Under the pieces are notes generated by a model. The model was not told the origin of the DNA, did not search any database, and saw nothing but the letters and a program-made list of their open reading frames with translations. 64,000 nucleotides of DNA, taken from Saccharothrix sp. (GTDB taxonomy: Bacteria > Actinomycetota > Actinomycetes > Mycobacteriales > Pseudonocardiaceae). Positions 8,529-14,790 of the stretch are shown one piece after another (position 1 is the first letter of the stretch; every line of letters begins with the position of its first letter). The DNA lies in NCBI RefSeq assembly GCF_031180885.1, contig NZ_JAPSLK010000022.1:51373-115372 (forward strand), given 5' to 3'. Made by a program: the position numbers and the translations under genes.

Positions 8529-9695
8529 ATGATTCCGGCCATGCCGTCGAACACCGCCCGCAGGGTCCGTGCCACCGAGAACTGGTTCGTGCGTGACGGC
8601 ACGCCGACGATGATCGAAGGTTACGGGTTCCGCACCCACGTGTTGCCGCGGATGTTGCCGGCACTGGGCTTGGTCACGTTGGCCAGTCTGGTGTGGCTGG
8701 TGCCGCTGCGGTCGGCCGGGGGACAGCGGTGGGCGTTGTTGGCGGGGGTGTTGTTGGCGACGTTGGCCACATGGGTGGCGTTGCGGTTGTTCGTGCGGAG
8801 GTTGCCGCGGTTGTCGCGAGGGGCGACGATGGGCGTGCTCGCGGTGTACGCGGTGATGCCGGTGGCGGTGCCGTTGTTGCAGCTCGCGGTGGACGACACG
8901 GTGACGCCGCCCGGTGGCAGTGCCGTCGGGCTGCTGGGGTTCGTGATCTTCTTCGCCGCGGTGTTCGTGGGCACGATGCTGTCCACCACCTACGGGCTCG
9001 GCACGTTGCTGCGCCGGGCCGTCCGGCACGCGGTCAACGACCTGGCCAACAGCGTCCGCCTGCTGGGTCGGGCGCTGCCCGCGATGCTGTTCGTGACCCT
9101 GTTCCTGTTCTTCACCGGCGAGCTGTGGCAGGCGATGAACAACCTCGGCTGGTTCCGGGTGTCCCTGGTCGTCCTGCTGTTCAGCGCGATCACCGTCCTG
9201 GCCGCCGCCGCCCGCCTGCGCGACGAGATCGGCCGCGTCGAACAGGACCTGCGCCCCGAACGCCTCTCCGCCGCCTGCAAGGGCACCCCGCTGGCCTCCG
9301 TCGAGATCACCGAACCGCTCCACGCGACCCCGCTCAACGGCCGGCAGAACCGCAACCTGCTGCTCATGCTCGCCACCCGCCAACTCGTCCAGGCGGCCGT
9401 GGTGGGGCTGGCGCTGTTCGCGTTCTTCCTGGTGCTGGGTCTGATCGTGGTCACGCCGGAGACCGCCGAGCAGTGGATCGGCGGCACGCCGACGTTCGCC
9501 AAGCTCCTCCCGGGCATCCCGGTGGCCCTGCTGCGCAACGCGACCCTGTTCGCGGCGTTCGGCAGCATGTACTTCGCCATCACGTCGATGAGCGACGCCG
9601 ACCACCGCCAGCAGTTCTTCGCCCCGATCATCGACGAGGTCGAGCGGACCCTGGCCGTGCGCGCGGTCTACCTGATGACCCTGCGGGCCTCATGA
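8529..9695 (+). CDS. Multi-pass integral membrane protein of unknown function
   Basis: 388 residues with about seven hydrophobic segments, near residues 45-62, 70-85, 98-120, 130-150, 178-198, 210-228 and 288-312. A soluble loop lies at about 230-285 (RDEIGRVEQDL, ATPLNGRQNRNLL). The start may be ATG 8529 or ATG 8541; neither has a strong ribosome site. The TM helices are rich in Leu/Val/Ala without charged pores or transporter motifs that I recognise. It converges on the MerR gene with a 6-bp overlap at the 3' end. Confidence 0.7.
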   Translation: MIPAMPSNTARRVRATENWFVRDGTPTMIEGYGFRTHVLPRMLPALGLVTLASLVWLVPLRSAGGQRWALLAGVLLATLATWVALRLFVRRLPRLSRGATMGVLAVYAVMPVAVPLLQLAVDDTVTPPGGSAVGLLGFVIFFAAVFVGTMLSTTYGLGTLLRRAVRHAVNDLANSVRLLGRALPAMLFVTLFLFFTGELWQAMNNLGWFRVSLVVLLFSAITVLAAAARLRDEIGRVEQDLRPERLSAACKGTPLASVEITEPLHATPLNGRQNRNLLLMLATRQLVQAAVVGLALFAFFLVLGLIVVTPETAEQWIGGTPTFAKLLPGIPVALLRNATLFAAFGSMYFAITSMSDADHRQQFFAPIIDEVERTLAVRAVYLMTLRAS

Positions 9696-10049
9696 ACCGG
9701 GGCGTTCGGTGGCGGTGATGTAGTCGGCCAGGGCCTGGCGGGAGCGGGTGAGGGAGTCGATCTCGGCGTCCAGGGCTTGCAGGCGGGCGCGCAGGCCGTC
9801 GAGGAGTTCGGGGCACGGCTTCAACTCGGGCACCGGCCCGGTGGTGCACGGCATCATGAAGGCGATGACCTCGGTCGACAGCCCGGCCCCGAGCAGGTTC
9901 CGGATCCGGTTCACGGTCACCACGGCGTCGTCCCCGTACTCCCGGTAACCGGCGGCACTCCGACTCGGCTTCAGCAGGCCCTGCGCCTCGTAGTAGCGCA
10001 GCTGGTGCGTGCGGACCCCGGTGCGCCGGCTCAGCTCCCCGATCAACAC
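9690..10049 (-). CDS. MerR family transcriptional regulator
   Basis: 119 residues from GTG 10049, preceded by GAGGAGG 6 nt upstream. The N-terminal MerR winged HTH is classic: MLIGELSRRTGVRTHQLRYY (1-20), LLKPSRSAAGYREYGDDAV, RIRNLLGAGLSTEVIAF, followed by a dimerisation coiled coil to about 115. Cys residues occur at MMPCTTG and KPCPELL, but there is no metal-binding loop typical of MerR/CueR/ZntR. It is divergent from an oxidoreductase gene with a textbook MerR-type promoter between them. Confidence 0.9.
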   Translation of the reverse strand: MLIGELSRRTGVRTHQLRYYEAQGLLKPSRSAAGYREYGDDAVVTVNRIRNLLGAGLSTEVIAFMMPCTTGPVPELKPCPELLDGLRARLQALDAEIDSLTRSRQALADYITATERPGS

Positions 10050-10061
10050 CCCGGCCTCCTC

Positions 10062-10093
10062 TTGACCTTCATACCGGTGTGAACGTCCATGAT
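10062..10093 (+). promoter_or_regulatory. MerR-type promoter/operator for the imine-reductase-like gene
   Basis: TTGACC (-35, 10062-10067) and CATGAT (-10, 10088-10093) are separated by 20 bp, longer than the normal 17, as is typical of MerR-activated promoters. The spacer contains a near-perfect dyad from 10064 to 10087 centred on ACCGGT (half-sites GACnTTCA and TGAAnGTC). The downstream gene starts at 10131. Confidence 0.8.
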
Positions 10094-10130
10094 CCCCTCA
10101 TCTGTTCCGACTCCATGGGGGAGCTGACCG

Positions 10131-11009
10131 ATGCGAAAAGAGGTCCCGGTGGCCGTGATCGGCCTGGGCCTGATGGGGCAGGCACTGGCCGGGGCGTTCC
10201 TGCGCGCCGGACACCCGACGACCGTGTGGAACCGCACCGCGGCCAAGGCCGACCCGCTGGTTGCGGAGGGTGCGGCGCGGGCCGGGTCGGTGGCGGAGGC
10301 CGTGGCCGCCGGCTCGCTGGTGGTCGTGTGTGTCACGGACTATGCCGCGCTGGCCGGGTTGCGGCCGTTGATCGGTGCTGTGCTCGGCGGAAAAGTACTG
10401 GTGAACTTGACTTCGGGGACATCCGAGGAGGCGCGGGAGGCGGCCGAGTGGGTTGACGCGGTGGGCGCTGAGTACCTGGTCGGGGCGATCATGTCCATGC
10501 CGCAGGAGATCGGGACGGCGGAGTCGTTCATCCTCTACAGCGGGCCGCAGGCGGTTTTCGAGCGGTATGAGGCGGTTTTGCGGGCGCTTGGCGACGGGGT
10601 GGTGCACCTCGGGGACGACCACGGTCTGTCCACTTTGTACGCCGGCGCCGGGGTGAGCCTGATGTGGAGCCTGCTCAACGGGTTCCTGCACGGCGCGGCG
10701 CTGCTGGGTGCGGCCGGGGTGGACGCTTCGGCGTTCGTGCCGTTCGCGCGGCAGAACATCGAGACGGCGGCGGGGTGGTTGGCGGGGTACGCCCGGCAGG
10801 TCGACGACGGGGTGTACCCGGCGCTCGACGCGACGATCGAGAGTCACGCGGCGGCGATGGGGATGTTGGTCCACGAGAGCGAGGTGGCCGGGGTGAACGC
10901 GAGCCTGCCGAGGTTCGTCAAGGACTTGGCCGACCGTGCGATCGCCGAGGGGCACGGCGGAAACGGCTATGCCGCGATGGTGGAGGTGTTCCGCAAGCCG
11001 CGCGTTTAG
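10131..11009 (+). CDS. NAD(P)-dependent dehydrogenase, imine-reductase-like (beta-hydroxyacid dehydrogenase superfamily)
   Basis: 292 residues. N-terminal Rossmann domain with GLGLMG (residues 11-16), the AGHPTTVWNRT strand/loop whose NRT suggests NADP(H), then VVVCVTDYAAL and LVNLTSGTSEEAREAA. The long interdomain helix and C-terminal dimerisation domain follow (ARQVDDGVYPALDATIESHA, LVHESEVAGVNASLPRF). This pattern matches the imine reductase branch better than 6-phosphogluconate or 3-hydroxyisobutyrate dehydrogenases, because the catalytic Lys of the latter group is not evident. The natural substrate is unknown. Probably activated by the divergent MerR protein. Confidence 0.8.
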   Translation: MRKEVPVAVIGLGLMGQALAGAFLRAGHPTTVWNRTAAKADPLVAEGAARAGSVAEAVAAGSLVVVCVTDYAALAGLRPLIGAVLGGKVLVNLTSGTSEEAREAAEWVDAVGAEYLVGAIMSMPQEIGTAESFILYSGPQAVFERYEAVLRALGDGVVHLGDDHGLSTLYAGAGVSLMWSLLNGFLHGAALLGAAGVDASAFVPFARQNIETAAGWLAGYARQVDDGVYPALDATIESHAAAMGMLVHESEVAGVNASLPRFVKDLADRAIAEGHGGNGYAAMVEVFRKPRV

Positions 11010-11012
11010 GCT

Positions 11013-11567
11013 TCACCACCTGAACGTGAACTGGTACCAGGGGCCGTCGATCGGGACGTAGTAGTAGCCGTCGCCGGTCGCGTCCTTCGGCCGTTCGCCG
11101 GGGCAGTGGGCGAAACCCGTGGAGGCGAACAAGCCGCCGGCGCCGTCGACGTCGATCAGGGCGCAGTGCTGGTCGCGCGAGGTGCCGGTGACCGGGTAGA
11201 TGCCCACCTGGCGCTCGGCCCGCCGCGGCTGCTCCGCGGCCAGCGCCTCCAGCGCGGGGCGGTGCAGGTGGAACATGAGGCGCTCGACGGGGCCGGACCC
11301 GCCGAGCGCCAACGCGGCCAGCAACGGCACCAGGGCCAGCGGCCACAGGCGGACCACCGTGCGCCACCGGGGAGGCGGCAGGTCCAGCAGGGCGGACAGA
11401 CCGATGCCGAAGGCCACCACCAGCACGAGCATCCACAGGTACAAGGAGGAGATGGTCGCGGTGAAGTGCCCGCCGGGCATGCTGACCGACCAGAGGAACC
11501 ACAGCGTCGCCACCGCGGCCAACCCGACCGGCAACCACAGCCGCACCCGACTCCAGTTGATCGTCAC
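11013..11567 (-). CDS. Small membrane protein of unknown function
   Basis: 184 residues from GTG 11567, whose GTGA overlaps the stop of the upstream NIPSNAP gene, so the two are translationally coupled. Three hydrophobic helices (about 13-31, 45-65, 78-95) are followed by an extracytoplasmic tail of about 85 residues ending in DGPWYQFTFRW and containing two Cys (DQHCALIDV, GFAHCPGE) that could pair. No family recognised. It converges on the oxidoreductase gene with a 3-bp gap. Confidence 0.65.
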   Translation of the reverse strand: MTINWSRVRLWLPVGLAAVATLWFLWSVSMPGGHFTATISSLYLWMLVLVVAFGIGLSALLDLPPPRWRTVVRLWPLALVPLLAALALGGSGPVERLMFHLHRPALEALAAEQPRRAERQVGIYPVTGTSRDQHCALIDVDGAGGLFASTGFAHCPGERPKDATGDGYYYVPIDGPWYQFTFRW

Positions 11568-12271
11568 GTGCGCAAGGACGCATGGCCCGCGCGCGGGTTG
11601 CTCAGGAATCCGGCGGTGGGGGACAGTCTCAGGTGCTGGGTTCGACTCACCCGGTCGGTCAGGTCCGGTGGCACCTGCTGCCACACTTCCGCGAGTCGCC
11701 GCTCGTGCTCCCGGTGGTGCTCCTCGTCGGGGAACGCCGCCAGCCACACGAACACGTTCTCCCCGGTGCGCACCGGCAGCGCGGGGTAGGTGTTCTCCGC
11801 CGGTTCGGTCCGGAAGCAGGCCAGGGGCGGTGCGCCGGTCGCGGCCAGCACGGGTGCCACGGTCTCCTCGAAGAACCCGACGAACTCGTCCGCGTCGGTC
11901 GCCAGGTGGTAGACGGTGATCGCCACCCGCGTCGACCCCGGCGGCATGATCGGTCCGGAGAACGAGGTGGGGCGCAGGAGCAGGGCGTCGCTGGTGTCGA
12001 GCATGGTGGCCCGCGCGGCGGCGCTGTGCTCGCGCCACGCGGCTCCGTGGACGTAGAAGGCGGTCAGCGCCTCGCGCCGGGCGTCCATGTCCGGGAACGC
12101 CCGCAGCCACACGAACCGGTCCGGGCGGTCTTCGTCGCGGAACCGGCCGAGGACGCGGATCCCGACCTCCTCCTGGGTCGTCACGAACTCCCGGTCGAAC
12201 AACTCGATCAACACGTCCCGCTGCCCGGGACGCAAGGTGTACTGCCGCAACTCGACGACGTTCAGGTTCAC
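11564..12271 (-). CDS. NIPSNAP family protein
   Basis: 235 residues. Two tandem ferredoxin-like NIPSNAP repeats: VVELRQYTLRPGQRDVLIEL (4-23), with FVWLRAFPDMDARREALTAF, and a second half VAITVYHLATDADEFVGFFE to FVWLAAFPDEEHHREHERRL. NIPSNAP/EthD-like folds form dimeric alpha-beta barrels; the bacterial members have no settled reaction. It is the first gene of a two-gene minus-strand unit and is divergent from a GlxA-type regulator across an 83-bp gap holding an 8-bp inverted repeat, so it is a likely target of that regulator. Confidence 0.8.
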   Translation of the reverse strand: MNLNVVELRQYTLRPGQRDVLIELFDREFVTTQEEVGIRVLGRFRDEDRPDRFVWLRAFPDMDARREALTAFYVHGAAWREHSAAARATMLDTSDALLLRPTSFSGPIMPPGSTRVAITVYHLATDADEFVGFFEETVAPVLAATGAPPLACFRTEPAENTYPALPVRTGENVFVWLAAFPDEEHHREHERRLAEVWQQVPPDLTDRVSRTQHLRLSPTAGFLSNPRAGHASLRT

Positions 12272-12308
12272 GCCGGAGACGGTGCCGGCGCGACCCGGCG
12301 ACCACGAG

Positions 12309-12343
12309 TGGCAGGACTTCCACTATTCGCACGATTCCTGCCA
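12309..12343. promoter_or_regulatory. Inverted repeat between GlxA regulator and NIPSNAP operon
   Basis: TGGCAGGA (12309-12316) and TCCTGCCA (12336-12343) are perfect complements with a 19-nt spacer, flanked by GAGT and ACTC. The repeat ends 11 bp before the regulator ATG. Geometry is similar to the repeat at 61004-61038 next to the second GlxA-type gene. Confidence 0.5.
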
Positions 12344-12354
12344 GACTCGGGCGC

Positions 12355-13308
12355 ATGAGGTCCGTGGCCCTGGCCGTGATCGACGACATGCCGCTGTTCG
12401 AGCTGGCAATCGCCTGCGAGGTCTTCGGGCCGCAACGGACCGACCTGGCCGACCCCTGGTACGACCTGCGGCTGTGCGCGGCGGACCCGGCCGGCACCCG
12501 CAGCGAGTTCGGCTTCTGGCAGCGCGCCGACCACGGCCTGGACGCGCTGGCCGACGCCCACACGGTCGTGGTCCCGGCGTTGCCGTACGCGTGCGTCCAG
12601 TCCGGACAGCCCATCCCGTCGGCCCTGGTGGAGGCGGTGCGCGCCGCCGCCGACGCGGGCGCGCGGATCGTGTCGCTGTGCACCGGGTCCTTCGTCCTGG
12701 CGGCGGCGGGCCTGCTCGACGGCAGGCGGGCCGCGACGCACTGGATGTACGCCGCCACCCTCGCGATGCTGCACCCGAAAGTGCAGGTGGACGACTCCGT
12801 CCTCTACGTGGACGACGGTGACGTGCTCACCAGCGCGGGCCGCAGCGCCGGGATCGACCTGTGCCTGCACGTGGTCCGCGCGGACCTCGGCGCGCACGTC
12901 GCCAACCAGGTCGCCCGCCGCATGGTCCTGCCCGCGCACCGCACCGGGGGACAGGCCCAGTACACCGCCCTGTCCGTCCCGGACACCGACGACACCGGCC
13001 TGGGTCCGCTCCTGCACTGGGCCACCGAGCACCTCGACCAGCCGCTCACCGTGGACGACCTCGCACGCCAGGCGGGCATGAGCGCCCGCACGTTCGTCCG
13101 GCGCTTCCACGACGCGACCGGGACGACGCCGTTGCAGTGGCTGCTCACCCAACGCGTCATCCGCGCCCGGACCCTGCTGGAGACCACCGACCTGCCCGTC
13201 GACCAGGTCAGCGACCGCAGCGGCCTGGGTTCGGCGGCCAACCTGCGCCGCCACTTCGCCGCCCACCTCGGCGTGACCCCGACCCAGTACCGCCGCGCCT
13301 TCTCCTGA
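12355..13308 (+). CDS. GlxA family transcriptional regulator (DJ-1/PfpI + AraC HTH)
   Basis: 317 residues. Residues 1-170 form a DJ-1/PfpI-like domain (VALAVIDDMPLFELAIACEV, IVSLCTGSFVLAAAGLLDGR with the Cys at the nucleophile elbow), used for ligand sensing in GlxA/FtrA proteins. Residues 215-317 carry the double AraC helix-turn-helix (LTVDDLARQAGMSARTFVRR, TPLQWLLTQRVIRARTLLET, VSDRSGLGSAANLRRHFAAH). It probably regulates the divergent NIPSNAP operon. A paralogue lies at 60057-61004. Confidence 0.92.
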   Translation: MRSVALAVIDDMPLFELAIACEVFGPQRTDLADPWYDLRLCAADPAGTRSEFGFWQRADHGLDALADAHTVVVPALPYACVQSGQPIPSALVEAVRAAADAGARIVSLCTGSFVLAAAGLLDGRRAATHWMYAATLAMLHPKVQVDDSVLYVDDGDVLTSAGRSAGIDLCLHVVRADLGAHVANQVARRMVLPAHRTGGQAQYTALSVPDTDDTGLGPLLHWATEHLDQPLTVDDLARQAGMSARTFVRRFHDATGTTPLQWLLTQRVIRARTLLETTDLPVDQVSDRSGLGSAANLRRHFAAHLGVTPTQYRRAFS

Positions 13309-13395
13309 CCCGCCGATGTCCGCAACCGGTCACGGTGCGGCACGCCCGGCCCGGCACCCGGAACCCTTGGGGCACCACGACCCGAAGGGAGGCAC

Positions 13396-13638
13396 ATGGG
13401 CCTGGACATGGACGTCGACCAGACCGGCCACGAGGTGAACCTGCTCGACGCGATCGGCGACGACCTCGGCCGCGCGTGGCGCGGCGCGCCCAGCAGGCGG
13501 CCGGCATCGCGAACCGGTACGCGGACGTGCTCGTCGCCAGCCAAGCGGATCATCATCGACGTCATCACGCGCACCGAAGCCCAGTACATCCGACTGCGGT
13601 GTCCCGCGCCGGGTTTCACGCTGGAGATCCCGGACTGA
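13396..13638 (+). CDS. Small hypothetical protein, apparently with two compensating indels
   Basis: The open frame from ATG 13396 encodes 80 residues. The start (MGLDMDVDQTGHEVNLLDAI) and end (AKRIIIDVITRTEAQYIRLR) look protein-like, but the middle (about 13480-13540) reads as Ser/Arg noise. In that same middle stretch another frame reads QQAAGIANRYADVLVASQ, which looks genuine. So the gene either carries a pair of indels that restore frame, or the middle is simply divergent. A ribosome site GGGAGG lies just upstream (13387-13392). No family recognised. Confidence 0.45.
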   Translation: MGLDMDVDQTGHEVNLLDAIGDDLGRAWRGAPSRRPASRTGTRTCSSPAKRIIIDVITRTEAQYIRLRCPAPGFTLEIPD

Positions 13639-13642
13639 GCCA

Positions 13643-13657
13643 ACGAAACTCTTTCGT
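13643..13657. promoter_or_regulatory. Short perfect hairpin ACGAAA-CTC-TTTCGT
   Basis: Six-bp perfect inverted repeat with a 3-nt loop, starting 5 bp after the stop of the small hypothetical gene and about 105 bp before the secreted-protein gene. It could act as a weak terminator or an operator. Confidence 0.3.
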
Positions 13658-13760
13658 CATTGAGACGTGCATTCGCGTCCGATCGGCTGACAGCGGAACC
13701 GTTGCCCGCCATGCGAAAGTGAGCGCCGGAACCCGCCCCTCGACGATGAGGAGAAGACGG

Positions 13761-14204
13761 ATGAAGGCAAGAACCCTGTTACGCCTGGCCGGAACCGTCG
13801 CCGCCGCGTTGGTGGCCACGACGGTGGCGACGGCACCGGCCCAGGCCGCGCTCGGCCCCGCGCAACCGGTGGAGATCCAGCTGCGCGGCTACTCGTCCAG
13901 CGGTTACGAGACCAAGGTGGGGCACCTGAGCGGCACCATCCGGTTCGACGACGGCAACGCGCTCTACCGGCTCGACGTGACGATGAACCGGCAGTCCAGC
14001 TACGTGGACACCAAGCTGCGGATCGACGTGAACGGCGCGCCGCACCAGCACTTCTACCAGTCCGGCACGATCAACGCCGACTTCCCGTACGGCGGCACGG
14101 TGCAGAACGTGCGACTGGTCTTCGAGGGCCTCTACTTCGACGGCGCCACGAACACCGCGAAGCCGATCACGCGCAGCGCGTTCTACGACAACCCGTTCAA
14201 CTGA
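13761..14204 (+). CDS. Secreted protein of unknown function
   Basis: 147 residues from ATG 13761, preceded by GAGGAGA at a good distance. A Sec signal peptide is clear: MKARTLLRLAGTVAAALVAT with cleavage likely after APAQA (residue 29). The mature part of about 118 residues is beta-rich and neutral (LSGTIRFDDGNALYRLDVTM, TKLRIDVNGAPHQHFYQSG) and has no Cys. I do not recognise a family. An in-frame ATG at 13746 would add five Arg-rich residues. It converges on a lipoprotein-like gene across a hairpin terminator. Confidence 0.75.
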   Translation: MKARTLLRLAGTVAAALVATTVATAPAQAALGPAQPVEIQLRGYSSSGYETKVGHLSGTIRFDDGNALYRLDVTMNRQSSYVDTKLRIDVNGAPHQHFYQSGTINADFPYGGTVQNVRLVFEGLYFDGATNTAKPITRSAFYDNPFN

Positions 14205-14221
14205 CCGGGTGGTGCGGCGAG

Positions 14222-14250
14222 CCGGCGCGGGCGGTGGTGCCGCGCCGGCC
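14222..14250. terminator. Hairpin terminator between convergent genes
   Basis: GCCGGCGCGG (14222-14231) and CCGCGCCGGC (14241-14250) form a perfect 10-bp stem with a 9-nt loop in the 53-bp gap between the convergent genes. No T-run, as is usual in this GC range. Confidence 0.7.
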
Positions 14251-14257
14251 CGGCCCC

Positions 14258-14698
14258 TCAGGGTTCGTAGCGGAACGAGGCTTGGCCGCCGCGCACGCAC
14301 ACCGACCTGCCCACCTCCTCCGACGTCTGGAACGCCGAAACCTCGGCCTGGTACCGGCCCATCGCGGTGAAGTCCATGCCCTGCACGGGTGTGGCGCGCA
14401 GGTAGTCGTCCACGTGCAGGCGCGCGACACCGTCGGCGCCGGTGTCCGCCGACCCCACCACGGCACCGCCCTCGGGCGGCCACCCGAGCCGGAACTCCAG
14501 CACCAGCCCGGCGACCGGCTTCCCGCCGTCGACGGCCCGGGCCTGGAGGTCCAGATCGGCCGTGGGCGCGCCACCACCCCGGATGACCACCGGTTCGACG
14601 GTCACCGCCGTGTCGCATTCGTCCCCACCGCCGGTCGTGCAAGCCGCCCCGCCCAGGGCGAGCGCGACCATTACTGCTCCAAGTCGTTCCGCAGCCAA
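14258..14698 (-). CDS. Putative lipoprotein of unknown function
   Basis: 146 residues. Hydrophobic N-terminus (LGAVMVALALGGAACTTGGG) with a Cys at residue 20 after GAA; this is an imperfect lipobox, so lipidation is probable but not certain. The mature part resembles an Ig-like or carboxypeptidase-regulatory beta fold (VAGLVLEFRLGWPPEGG, VARLHVDDYLRATPVQG). Two more Cys (DECDTA, SVCVRGG) could form a disulphide. No specific family recognised. Confidence 0.65.
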   Translation of the reverse strand: MAAERLGAVMVALALGGAACTTGGGDECDTAVTVEPVVIRGGGAPTADLDLQARAVDGGKPVAGLVLEFRLGWPPEGGAVVGSADTGADGVARLHVDDYLRATPVQGMDFTAMGRYQAEVSAFQTSEEVGRSVCVRGGQASFRYEP

Positions 14699-14790
14699 GG
14701 CCCCATCCCCCTCGACCGGACACTACTCGACCGCGCCGGTATTTCCGGGGGCTTCGGCCGATCCGAGGACATGTGTGGGAAGCGACGATC

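Noticed and set aside
8064..9605. 513-codon minus-strand open frame
   Set aside because: Most of it is antisense to the membrane protein. Only the downstream end (below 8471) looks real and is annotated as the frameshifted gene.
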